From Actinomycetota bacterium (GTDB lineage Bacteria; Actinomycetota; Acidimicrobiia; Acidimicrobiales; CADCSY01), in assembly GCA_019348335.1 (NCBI GenBank), contig JAHWJR010000014.1:1-19793 (forward strand): DNA of 19,793 nucleotides, read 5' to 3'. The notes under the pieces are model-generated. The model was not told where the DNA came from, made no database searches, and saw only the letters and a list, made by a program, of their open reading frames with translations. Positions 6,199 through 13,420 of the stretch are shown in pieces. Positions within the stretch are counted from its first letter, which is position 1. The number at the start of each line of letters is the position of its first letter. The translations under genes and the position numbers were made by a program.

Positions 6199-8652
6199 GT
6201 GAACTCGGAGACCACCGACCAGACCAAGGGACAGATGCCCGACACGTCGGGAGAGGAGGCGACCCGGTCCGACGCCGAGGGGGCCGATCGGTTCGGCAAT
6301 CAGAGCCACGGGAAGATGGCGGCGATCTACGGCATCGTCATCCTCACCGGCCTGGCTCTGCTGAGCCTGGTGCTTCGCGCCGGGTCGAGCCTGCGGGCCC
6401 CGGAGCCCACCGGCTCGGAGCCAGCGGGGGGCGAGGAGTTGATCGACACCCACGAGGTGCTGTGGAAGCTGCTGCTGGCAACGGCGGTCGTCATCCTCGC
6501 CGCCCGCCTGCTCGGCAGCTTGTTCCGCCGCTACGGCCAGCCCCAGGTGGTGGGGGAGATCGCGGCGGGGATCGTCCTCGGGCCCTCACTTCTCGGAGCG
6601 CTGTGGCCAGGGGCGACGGAGTTCCTCTTCGGGGCCGAGGTGCTGCCCTTCATCGAGATCCTGGCCCAGATCGGGCTGGTGCTGTTCATGTTCCTGATCG
6701 GGGTCGAGCTCGACGTCCGCCTCATCCGGGGTCGGGGACACGCGGCAGCGATGGTGAGCCACGTGAGCATCGTGGTCCCCTTCCTCAGCGGCGTGGTCCT
6801 GGCCCTCGCCATCTTCTCGGACCTGGGCTCGGCTCAAGGCGACTTCGTCTCCTTCTCCCTCTTCCTCGGGGCCTCGATGAGCGTGACCGCCTTTCCCGTG
6901 CTGGCCCGCATCCTCACCGAGCGGGGCCTGAACCGGACCCGCCTGGGGGCGGTCACCATCACCTGTGCCGCGGTCGACGACATCACCGCCTGGTCGCTGC
7001 TCGCCATCGTGGTGGCGGTCGCAGCAGCGGAAGGCCTGGCCAGCGCCTTTGTGACCATCGCCCTGTCGATGGTGTTCGTGGCGGTCATGATCCTCGCCGT
7101 CCGGCCCTTCCTGGCCCGGGTCGCCCACCGCCAGGACGCCGGGCTCCCCGGCACGCTGTTCGCCCTCATCCTGGCGGGACTGCTGCTGAGCGCCCTGGCC
7201 ACCGACCGCCTCGGGATCCATGCCATCTTCGGCGCGTTCCTGTTCGGGGCGATCCTGCCCCACGACTCCCCGTTCGTCCACGCGCTGACCGCCAAGCTCG
7301 AGGACTTCTCGGTGATCTTCCTGCTCCCGCTGTTCTTCGCCTTCAGCGGACTGCGGACGGAGATCGGCCTGATCGGTACCGACCCGCAGCTGTGGCTGTT
7401 CACGCTGCTGGTCGTGCTCGTCGCCATTGCCGGCAAGTGGGGTGGCAGCACGCTGGCGGCCCGCTACGTCGGGCTCGGGTGGCGGGAATCGATGGCCCTG
7501 GGAACGCTCATGAACTGCCGGGGCCTCACCGAGTTGGTCATCCTCAACATCGGGCTCGACCTCGGGGTGATTCCTCCCTCGCTGTTCGCCATCCTCGTGA
7601 TCATGGCGCTGGTCACGACCTTCATGACCGTGCCGGTGCTCGACCTGGTGTACCCCCGCGACGCCCAGGAGCGGATGGTGGCCAAGGAATCGGGGGGCGA
7701 TGACGACGAGGAGGAGGACGAGGACGAGGAGACGTGGCGGGTCCTGGTCCACCTGCCCAACCTCGACAGCGCCTACGAACTGGTGCACACCGCCCTCAGC
7801 CTCGCTCCCCGTCAGCATCAGCGAGTCGAACTGGTGCTGGTACGCACGCTGCAATTGCCCGAGACCATCTTCGGGTCCCTGGCGCTCTCCCAGGATCTCG
7901 ATACCGAGCGGGTGGTGCGGGCCCTGCGCCCCGTGATCCAGTTCGTCGAGGGAGGTGGAGCCCGCGCCGTCCCGCTGGTCGTGCCCACGGACTCGGTGGG
8001 TCAGACGCTCGTTCAGGTGGCAGAGGACCGCCGGCCGGATCTGGTGCTGATGTCGTGGCGAAAGCCGGTGTACGGCAGTCGCCTGCTGGCCGGGAGCATC
8101 GGCGAGGTCATGCGCCACGCCGACGTGGACGTGGCCGTCCTCGTCGACACCCTGGGACGGGGCACCATGCTGCGGGGCAGCGCAGAGGTCCTGGTTCCCT
8201 ACGGGGGCGGGTACCACGAAAGCCTGGCCCTCGACCTCGCCGTCCACCTCGCCTCGACGTCACGGGCCCGGCTGCGCCTGCTCAGCGACGCCCGGACCGA
8301 GCGAGTCCACGGCGCGGCTGCTGCCGCCGCCGCCAGCTACGAGCGCAAGGGGGTCACGGCGACCACGACGGCGTTGTCCGGCGATGTGGTGGAGGGCACC
8401 ATCGAAGCCGCCCGCCACGCCGATCTGGTCGTACTCGGGGTGAGCGACCACTGGGTGGACGACACTGACTCATTGGGCCACCTGCGCCAGTTGGTGGCGG
8501 AGCGGTCCTCCACGCCGATGTTGATCGTGCGCAAGCACGGCCAGCAGAGGCCTCGGGGCCCCCGGCGCTGGTTCGGCTGGAAGTCGGAATGGATGCAGGA
8601 GTCCGCCGACGAGCAGGAGGTGGTCGAAGTCGAGCAGGCCCAACCGGTCTGA
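6199..8652 (+). CDS. CPA2-type cation/proton antiporter with C-terminal UspA-like domains
   Basis: An 817-residue inner-membrane transporter. After a polar N-terminus there is a first hydrophobic helix (about 41-60), then the Na+/H+ exchanger domain from about 88 to 485 with some 11-12 further segments. It shows family landmarks: GQPQVVGEIAAGIVLGPSLL (about 113-132), the ion-binding double aspartate AAVDDITAW (D260-D261, the electrogenic-type signature) and GKWGG (412-416). A highly acidic linker (DDDEEEDEDEE, 501-511) leads to a cytoplasmic region of about 280 residues. That region reads as two universal-stress-protein-like domains (about 513-655 and 665-793), the second ending SSTPMLIVRKHG. 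Known relatives exchange Na+ or K+ for H+, and nucleotide or stress sensing by the Usp part is inference. GTG 6199 has GGAG 7 nt upstream. The gene ends in a strong terminator. Confidence 0.9.
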   Translation: MNSETTDQTKGQMPDTSGEEATRSDAEGADRFGNQSHGKMAAIYGIVILTGLALLSLVLRAGSSLRAPEPTGSEPAGGEELIDTHEVLWKLLLATAVVILAARLLGSLFRRYGQPQVVGEIAAGIVLGPSLLGALWPGATEFLFGAEVLPFIEILAQIGLVLFMFLIGVELDVRLIRGRGHAAAMVSHVSIVVPFLSGVVLALAIFSDLGSAQGDFVSFSLFLGASMSVTAFPVLARILTERGLNRTRLGAVTITCAAVDDITAWSLLAIVVAVAAAEGLASAFVTIALSMVFVAVMILAVRPFLARVAHRQDAGLPGTLFALILAGLLLSALATDRLGIHAIFGAFLFGAILPHDSPFVHALTAKLEDFSVIFLLPLFFAFSGLRTEIGLIGTDPQLWLFTLLVVLVAIAGKWGGSTLAARYVGLGWRESMALGTLMNCRGLTELVILNIGLDLGVIPPSLFAILVIMALVTTFMTVPVLDLVYPRDAQERMVAKESGGDDDEEEDEDEETWRVLVHLPNLDSAYELVHTALSLAPRQHQRVELVLVRTLQLPETIFGSLALSQDLDTERVVRALRPVIQFVEGGGARAVPLVVPTDSVGQTLVQVAEDRRPDLVLMSWRKPVYGSRLLAGSIGEVMRHADVDVAVLVDTLGRGTMLRGSAEVLVPYGGGYHESLALDLAVHLASTSRARLRLLSDARTERVHGAAAAAAASYERKGVTATTTALSGDVVEGTIEAARHADLVVLGVSDHWVDDTDSLGHLRQLVAERSSTPMLIVRKHGQQRPRGPRRWFGWKSEWMQESADEQEVVEVEQAQPV

Positions 8653-8667
8653 CCAGTGGGCCGGGCG

Positions 8668-8708
8668 CGACGCGCCCCCGGCGGGGCGGGTCCGCCGGGG
8701 GCGCGTCG
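8668..8708. terminator. 17-bp perfect hairpin between convergent genes
   Basis: Arms 8668-8684 and 8692-8708 are perfectly complementary over 17 bp around a 7-nt loop (8685-8691). The stem is nearly all G/C and is not followed by a T run. It sits between the antiporter stop (8652) and the yceI-like stop (8725), so it can terminate both convergent transcripts. Confidence 0.8.
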
Positions 8709-8724
8709 GTGGAACGGCTGAGCG

Positions 8725-9306
8725 TCAGCTCTGGCGTACGGTCTGGGCCTCGATGTCGATCCTCACCTTCTTGCCAACCAGCACGCCGCCGGTCTCGAGC
8801 GCCTGGTTCCAGGTGAGGCCGAACTCCTCCCGGTCGATCTCGGCGGTGGCGGAGAATCCCGACCGCTGGTTGCCCCACGGATCGACACCCACGCCCTCGA
8901 AGGTCAGGTCGAGCGGCACAGGCCGGGCCACCCCCTTGATGGTGAGATCACCCTCCGCGCGGTAGCGCCCCTCGCCCTTCGAGGTGAGCCCCGTCGAGCG
9001 GTACGTCATCTTCGGGTGCGACTCGGCGTCGAAGAAGTCCGGCGAGCGCAGGTGACCGTCGCGCTGCTCGTCGCGGGTGTCGATGCTGCCAACGTCGATG
9101 GTCACGTCGACCGACGACGCGACCGGGTCCTCGGCGATGGTCACCGTGCCGGAGAACGAGGCGAACCGACCCCGGACCTTCCCCATCATGTGGCGCACGG
9201 AGAACCCGACGTGGCTGTGGGACGGGTCGAGCTCGAAGGTCCCAGGAGTCGGCAGAGCGAGGCCGTCGACCGTGCGGGTCAGCTCAGTGACGTTCGTCTG
9301 GGCCAT
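8725..9306 (-). CDS. YceI family protein
   Basis: A 193-residue protein with the YceI-like lipocalin fold: the opening GTFELDPSHSHVGFSVRHMM, then KVRGRFASFSGTVTI, the family segment HLRSPDFFDAESHPKMTYRS, DLTIKGVARPVPLDL and the closing strand FGLTWNQALETGGVLVGKKV. These proteins bind amphiphilic or isoprenoid ligands in a beta barrel. Many are periplasmic, but no signal peptide is present here, so this form should be cytoplasmic. ATG 9306 has an AAGGAG site 8 nt upstream. It is divergent from the MarR gene and has a promoter with an overlapping palindrome, so MarR control is likely. Confidence 0.93.
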   Translation of the reverse strand: MAQTNVTELTRTVDGLALPTPGTFELDPSHSHVGFSVRHMMGKVRGRFASFSGTVTIAEDPVASSVDVTIDVGSIDTRDEQRDGHLRSPDFFDAESHPKMTYRSTGLTSKGEGRYRAEGDLTIKGVARPVPLDLTFEGVGVDPWGNQRSGFSATAEIDREEFGLTWNQALETGGVLVGKKVRIDIEAQTVRQS

Positions 9307-9333
9307 GGTTGGGTCTCCTTGTGTCGAGGTCGT

Positions 9334-9377
9334 AGTTGCGTGTGCAAGTACTCTACCCGAATTCCTTGCCGAAACAA
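9334..9377 (-). promoter_or_regulatory. yceI promoter with a probable MarR operator
   Basis: On the minus strand, TTGTTT (complement of 9372-9377), a 16-bp spacer and TAGAGT (complement of 9350-9355) form a promoter. Immediately downstream, at the expected transcription start, lies the near-perfect inverted repeat AGTTGC-gtgt-GCAAGT (9334-9349, five of six positions pair). The spacing and size suit a MarR dimer that would block initiation. Confidence 0.5.
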
Positions 9378-9394
9378 CTAACTACCCGTAAGTT
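9366..9394 (+). promoter_or_regulatory. marR promoter, probably leaderless
   Basis: TTGCCG (9366-9371), a 17-bp spacer and TAAGTT (9389-9394) precede the marR ATG by 8 nt. The start site would fall at or next to the ATG, and no Shine-Dalgarno sequence is present, so the mRNA is probably leaderless. The element lies back to back with the yceI promoter. Confidence 0.45.
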
Positions 9395-9402
9395 CGACAG
9401 CG

Positions 9403-9894
9403 ATGCACGATCCACTCGACGACGACCGACTGACGCTCGCCGGGCTCCTCATCGAGAGCTCCGTCGGCTTGCGCGCCCAGCTGGGGCGGCGGCTCGAGGA
9501 CGAGTGCGGCCTGTCCCTGCAGTGGTTCGACCTGCTCATCCGCCTGGCCCGCTCTCCCGACCACCGTCTGCGCATGGCGGAGCTGGCGGCGCAGACGGTG
9601 CTCACCCCCAGCGGTCTGACCCGCGCCGTCGACCGGCTCGAGGAGGTCAGGCTGATCGAACGCACCGCCTGCCCGAGCGACCGCCGAGGAGCCTTCGCCG
9701 TGCTCACCGACGAGGGGCTCCGTCGGGTGCGGACGGCGGTGCCCGTCCACCTGGTCCACCTCGAGGAGCACCTCACCGGCGTGCTGTCCGAGTCGGAGCG
9801 GTCGCAACTGAAGGAACTGCTCCGCAAGATACGCGATCATGTGAACCCTGAAGCACGCCCATCCGGCGAGCTCACCCGATGCCCACAGCCATGA
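9403..9894 (+). CDS. MarR family transcriptional regulator
   Basis: A 163-residue winged-helix regulator. Its helices include LSLQWFDLLIRLARSPDHRL, the HTH segment MAELAAQTVLTPSGLTRAVD and the wing RLIERTACPSDRRGAFAVLT, followed by DEGLRRVRTAVPVHLVHLEE. The DRR wing motif and the overall order are typical of MarR. It is divergent from yceI and lies 30 bp upstream of the diiron enzyme gene on the same strand, so it may regulate both. MarR proteins usually respond to phenolic or oxidative ligands. A single cysteine sits before the wing (TACPSDRRG), where redox-sensing family members sometimes carry one, but redox sensing here is only a guess. Confidence 0.93.
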   Translation: MHDPLDDDRLTLAGLLIESSVGLRAQLGRRLEDECGLSLQWFDLLIRLARSPDHRLRMAELAAQTVLTPSGLTRAVDRLEEVRLIERTACPSDRRGAFAVLTDEGLRRVRTAVPVHLVHLEEHLTGVLSESERSQLKELLRKIRDHVNPEARPSGELTRCPQP

Positions 9895-9924
9895 GCGCCG
9901 AGAAGGCGGGGAAGGATTGCCGCC

Positions 9925-10962
9925 GTGACTCTCGACGCCCACGTACCGGCTCTCGTCGCGCTCATGCCCTCACCCCGAGGGCCGCTCAGCGCCTACCTGC
10001 TCGAGCATCTGCAGCGGCCACCGCACCAACTTCCTGCCGCGCCGGTGGCCGAGGACGACCCGCTCGTCGATGACGACAGCCAGCTCGCGCTCTACTGCTG
10101 TTACGAACTGCACTACCGGGCCATGGCCGGCGTGCACGAATCCTGGGAGTGGGAGCCGTCCTTGCTGGCGTTTCGTCAGCGCCTTGAACGTGCCTTCGAG
10201 GACCGCGTGCGCGACGAGGTCGGCCCCGTCCGCCGGCCCGACGACATCGGCTCGGAGTTGCACCGGCTCATCGCCGAAGGTGGTGGGCCGTCCCTCTCGG
10301 CCCATGCTCGTGACCGCGCCGATCTGGCTGAGCTGCGGGAGTTGGCCGTGCACCGCTCCGCCTACCAGCTCAAGGAGGCCGACCCGCACAGCTGGGCGCT
10401 CCCGCGCCTGTGGGGAGCGGCAAAGTCGGCGATGGTCGAGATCCAGTGCGACGAGTACGGCCACGGCGTGGAGGGACAGGCCCATGCCGAGCTGTGGGCC
10501 ACGGCGATGGAGGCTCTCGGCCTCGACAGCACCTACGGCGCCTACCTCGACCTGATCCCAGGGGTCACCCTGGCGACCACCAACCTCATCTCCCTGTTCG
10601 GGCTGCACCGCCGCTGGCGCGGTGCCCTGGTCGGCCACTTGGCGGTGTTCGAGATGACCTCGGTCACGCCCATGACCCGCTACGCCGAGGGTCTGGCCCG
10701 GGTGGGTGTGGGCTCCGAGGGCCGGCGCTTCTACGACGTGCACGTCCAAGCCGACGCCGTGCACGAGAAGGTGGCCGTCTCCCGTCTGGCCGGCGGGCTG
10801 GCCGCCACCGAGCCGGCCCTGGCGCCTGACATCGCCTTCGGAGCGACCGCGCTGATGGCCGTCGAACGCCGCTTCGCCTCTCATATCCTCGACCGCTGGG
10901 CGGTCGGCGAGACCTCCCTGCTGGCTCCCCTTCCGGCGGTGGCCCCCTGCCCGGCGGGGTGA
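9925..10962 (+). CDS. Heme-oxygenase-like diiron (iron-containing redox) enzyme
   Basis: A 345-residue, mostly helical protein resembling the 'iron-containing redox enzyme' / heme-oxygenase-like diiron oxidase (HDO) group. Candidate metal ligands are spaced as in that group: E61 and H63 (CCYELHYRAM), E172 to H187 in VEIQCDEYGHGVEGQAHAEL, and D271, H273 and H280 (RFYDVHVQADAVH). Known HDOs oxidise amino acids, fatty acids or small metabolites using O2. The substrate here is unknown. GTG 9925 has an AAGGA site 8 nt upstream. It follows marR by 30 bp, and its stop overlaps the GTG of the glycosyltransferase (GTGA), indicating coupled synthesis. The family call is from recalled motifs. Confidence 0.8.
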   Translation: MTLDAHVPALVALMPSPRGPLSAYLLEHLQRPPHQLPAAPVAEDDPLVDDDSQLALYCCYELHYRAMAGVHESWEWEPSLLAFRQRLERAFEDRVRDEVGPVRRPDDIGSELHRLIAEGGGPSLSAHARDRADLAELRELAVHRSAYQLKEADPHSWALPRLWGAAKSAMVEIQCDEYGHGVEGQAHAELWATAMEALGLDSTYGAYLDLIPGVTLATTNLISLFGLHRRWRGALVGHLAVFEMTSVTPMTRYAEGLARVGVGSEGRRFYDVHVQADAVHEKVAVSRLAGGLAATEPALAPDIAFGATALMAVERRFASHILDRWAVGETSLLAPLPAVAPCPAG

Positions 10963-12002
10963 CCGGCGGGCCGGCGCCGGCCCTCTCCCTCACCTACGTC
11001 CTCCCTATCCGTCGGTGGCAGCCGGCCGATGACGACGAGCTCGACGCGTACCTCTGTTGGCTGTCGAAGCAGGTGGAGGTCGTCGTGGTCGACGGGTCGG
11101 CGCCGGAGCTGTTCTCCGCCCACCACCGGCGTTGGGGGGCGGCGGTGCGCCACGTGCCCGTCGACGCCGACCTGACCGGGCGCTACGGCAAGGTCAACGG
11201 CGTCATCACCGGCATCCGGGCCGCCGGCCACGAGAGGGTGGTGATCGCCGACGACGATGTCCGCTGGACCCGCCACGACCTCGAACGCGTGGCCTGCATG
11301 CTCGATCTCGCCGACCTGGTATGCCCTCAGAACTACTTCGACCCGCTGCCGTGGCACGCCCGCTGGGACACCGCCCGGACGCTGGTCAACCGAGCAGCGG
11401 GCATCGACTATCCCGGCACCCTTGCCCTGCGCCGGTCGATGTTCCTGGCGGCCGGGGGCTACGACGGTGACGTGCTGTTCGAGAATCTCGAGCTCATCCG
11501 CACCATCCGGGCCGTGGGCGGGCGAGCGGTGAGCGCCCCCGACCTCCACGTCCGTCGCCTGCCGTCGACGGCTCGCCACTTCTGGTCGCAGCGCGTCCGT
11601 CAGGCCTACGACGACCTCGCCATGCCGGTACGCCTTGCCGGCGAGCTCGCTTTGCTGCCCGTTGTCATCTCCGAGGCGGCGCAGGGTCGGGCTCGCAACC
11701 TCGCCGTGGGGGCCACCGCAGTCGTCGCCGCTGCCGAGGTGGGGCGCCGGCGCAACGGTGGCGCCGCCGTCTTCCCGGCGTCGTGCTCGTGGCTGGCGCC
11801 GGTGTGGCTCCTCGAGCGGGGACTGTGCATCTGGGCGGCGTTGGCGCTACGCGTACTCCGAGGCGGAGTGCCCTATGCCGGGACAGTGCTGCGGACCTCC
11901 GCCCACCGCGAACGCACGCTCCGCAGGCGCCTGGCGAACGAGCAGCCGTCAGCGGTCAGTCGTCGTGGAGCGGCCCGTAGGCCAGGATCGGCTGTTGGGT
12001 GA
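10959..12002 (+). CDS. Family-2 glycosyltransferase with C-terminal membrane segments
   Basis: A 347-residue GT-A type glycosyltransferase. It has a nucleotide-binding strand ending VVVVDGSAPE (D45), the metal-binding DXD-type motif VVIADDDVRW (D98-D100), a stretch PQNYFDPLPWHARWDTARTL (123-142) that I associate with actinobacterial GT2 proteins, and an acidic acceptor-site motif FENLELIRTI (E175). The C-terminal part has hydrophobic segments (about 248-260 and 277-306) that may anchor it to the membrane. Family members transfer an activated sugar to a lipid, polysaccharide or small molecule. The acceptor here is unknown. GTG 10959 overlaps the diiron enzyme stop (GTGA). Its last 47 bp overlap the convergent anti-sigma gene. 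Confidence 0.85.
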   Translation: MTGGPAPALSLTYVLPIRRWQPADDDELDAYLCWLSKQVEVVVVDGSAPELFSAHHRRWGAAVRHVPVDADLTGRYGKVNGVITGIRAAGHERVVIADDDVRWTRHDLERVACMLDLADLVCPQNYFDPLPWHARWDTARTLVNRAAGIDYPGTLALRRSMFLAAGGYDGDVLFENLELIRTIRAVGGRAVSAPDLHVRRLPSTARHFWSQRVRQAYDDLAMPVRLAGELALLPVVISEAAQGRARNLAVGATAVVAAAEVGRRRNGGAAVFPASCSWLAPVWLLERGLCIWAALALRVLRGGVPYAGTVLRTSAHRERTLRRRLANEQPSAVSRRGAARRPGSAVG

Positions 12003-12741
12003 CGGTGACTCCCGGCTCCTCCTCCTCGGTGAGGGCCAGCCCGAGGAACTGCTCCGACACCTCGAAGCGGACCACCTTGGGGTCGGCGCCGAGGACGCCG
12101 AGCGACACGGCTCGGTCACCCACGTCACCCCACAGCTGGTAGGTGCGGCCGTCCGGCAGCGGCGGCAGGGTCGAGGCCTGGAGGTACGCCGACCCGTCGT
12201 CGGTGATCACTGCCTGGCTGGCGAGCGAGCCGTCGAACGACGTCACCTCGACCACCTCGGAGCCGGGCATGGAGACCGCAGCCTGGTAGGCGCGGTCGAG
12301 CGCGTCGAGCTCGAGCAGGGCGCTCATCTGGTCGAGCCGGCGGTCCTGGTCGACGAGCTGCACGCCCATGACGGCGATGACGGCGGCGGCGGCGGCCAGG
12401 ACCATGCCCGCGGCCCGGGTACCCCAGGAGCCCTGCCGCCACCGGGACGCCGGGGCGGGTGCAGGCCGTCCGGCGAACGGCAGCACCGGGCGCAACTGCA
12501 GGTCGGGAGGCTCTCCGTCCTCCAAGGCCCCGGCGATGCGGTCCCACAGGCCCTCGGGCGCCGGCGCTCCGGAGTGGGCGAGGAGGGCGGCAACCTCACG
12601 GTGCTCGGCGACCTCGGCCCGGCACTTGGCACAGCTGGACAGGTGCTGGTCGACGAGCTCGCGCTCGGCCGGCTCCACCGAGTCAAGGGCGTAGGCGCCC
12701 AGCAGGTCCTCGATCTCGGCGTGACGCGGTGCAGCAGTCAT
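11956..12741 (-). CDS. Membrane anti-sigma factor, RskA-like
   Basis: A 261-residue single-pass membrane protein. The cytoplasmic N-terminus carries a zinc anti-sigma motif, H33-x3-C37-x2-C40 (DQHLSSCAKCRAEV), which holds the sigma factor. A membrane helix (about 110-131, AGMVLAAAAAVIAVMGVQLV) is followed by an extracytoplasmic RskA domain, including DGRTYQLWGDVGDRAVSLGV. Known RskA proteins release SigK after regulated proteolysis. ATG 12741 shares one base with the stop of the sigma gene (TGATG), the usual sigma/anti-sigma coupling. A longer open frame exists 5' but runs through the sigma gene in the wrong frame. It overlaps the glycosyltransferase 3' end by 47 bp. Confidence 0.92.
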   Translation of the reverse strand: MTAAPRHAEIEDLLGAYALDSVEPAERELVDQHLSSCAKCRAEVAEHREVAALLAHSGAPAPEGLWDRIAGALEDGEPPDLQLRPVLPFAGRPAPAPASRWRQGSWGTRAAGMVLAAAAAVIAVMGVQLVDQDRRLDQMSALLELDALDRAYQAAVSMPGSEVVEVTSFDGSLASQAVITDDGSAYLQASTLPPLPDGRTYQLWGDVGDRAVSLGVLGADPKVVRFEVSEQFLGLALTEEEEPGVTVTQQPILAYGPLHDD

Positions 12742-13337
12742 CACTGGGCACCCACCCCGGCTTCGGCGAGTCCGCCCCGCATGCGCCGGAGGCCAGCTCG
12801 GATCCGGCTCTTCACCGTACCCTCGGGTTGGTCGAGGAGGACCGCGACCTCCCGGTAGGTGTGGCCGCCGAGGTAGGCCAGCTCGATGGCTCGCCGCTCC
12901 TCGGTGGGGAGCCCGGTGATGGCGTCCCGCACGTGCTCGGCCACGGTCAGGTCCCAGACCTCGTGCTCGATGTCGTAGCCGGCCTCGGCCTGCTGGCGGT
13001 GGTCCTTCAGCTCCCGGTTGCGCCGGGACTGCTCCGAGCGGATGAGGTCGACCGAACGCCCGTGGCACTGAGCCAGCAGGTACGACCGGAGGGAGCCGCG
13101 CTCTGGGTCGAACTTCTCCGGCGAGTCCCAGATGCGCAGGAACACCTCCTGCACGACCTCCTCGGCGAGCGTGGGATCGTTCAGCAGGCGCCGAGCCAGG
13201 GCGTAGACCGCCCCGGCGTGGCGGCGGTAGGCCTCGGCCAGTGCATCCTCGCGCCAACGCCCGATGGCCACGACCAGGGCGGCATCGCTCGAGAGGGTCA
13301 GATCGCGGGCAGCGGCCATGTCCTCAGTGTTCGCCAC
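12741..13337 (-). CDS. ECF RNA polymerase sigma factor, SigK-like
   Basis: A 198-residue ECF sigma factor. Sigma region 2 (about 38-105) includes LAEEVVQEVFLRIWDSPEKF and the promoter-recognition helix RSYLLAQCHGRSVDLIRSEQ. Region 4 (about 137-187) includes LPTEERRAIELAYLGGHTYR, EVAVLLDQPEGTVKSRIRAG and LRRMRGGL. Together with the adjacent RskA-like protein it fits the SigK group. It directs transcription of an unknown regulon, probably in response to an envelope or redox signal (inference). GTG 13337 is preceded by a near-ideal AGGAGGT site 6 nt upstream. It is divergent from rpe, and I could not identify an autoregulated promoter in the 83-bp gap. Confidence 0.92.
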   Translation of the reverse strand: MANTEDMAAARDLTLSSDAALVVAIGRWREDALAEAYRRHAGAVYALARRLLNDPTLAEEVVQEVFLRIWDSPEKFDPERGSLRSYLLAQCHGRSVDLIRSEQSRRNRELKDHRQQAEAGYDIEHEVWDLTVAEHVRDAITGLPTEERRAIELAYLGGHTYREVAVLLDQPEGTVKSRIRAGLRRMRGGLAEAGVGAQ

Positions 13338-13408
13338 CGCCGTACCTCCTGGATGAGGCCCGCGGTCCGCCTGCCGAGCGCCGGCCCGAGGCTAGCCGCG
13401 GTGGTGCC

Positions 13409-13414
13409 TATGAT
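13409..13414 (+). promoter_or_regulatory. -10 element for leaderless rpe mRNA
   Basis: TATGAT, a five-of-six match to the consensus, ends 6 nt before the rpe ATG. Initiation would be at or beside the A of ATG. No Shine-Dalgarno sequence is present, and no -35 is evident. Confidence 0.5.
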
Positions 13415-13420
13415 TTGGCC

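Noticed and set aside
6586..8247. 553-codon open frame opposite the antiporter
   Set aside because: It is low-complexity (H, D, E, Q and G rich) and mirrors the GC3 pattern of the real antiporter gene. No motif is visible.
12742..13257. N-terminal extension of the anti-sigma frame into the sigma gene
   Set aside because: The extension is arginine- and proline-rich noise in the wrong frame, and the zinc anti-sigma domain starts just after ATG 12741.
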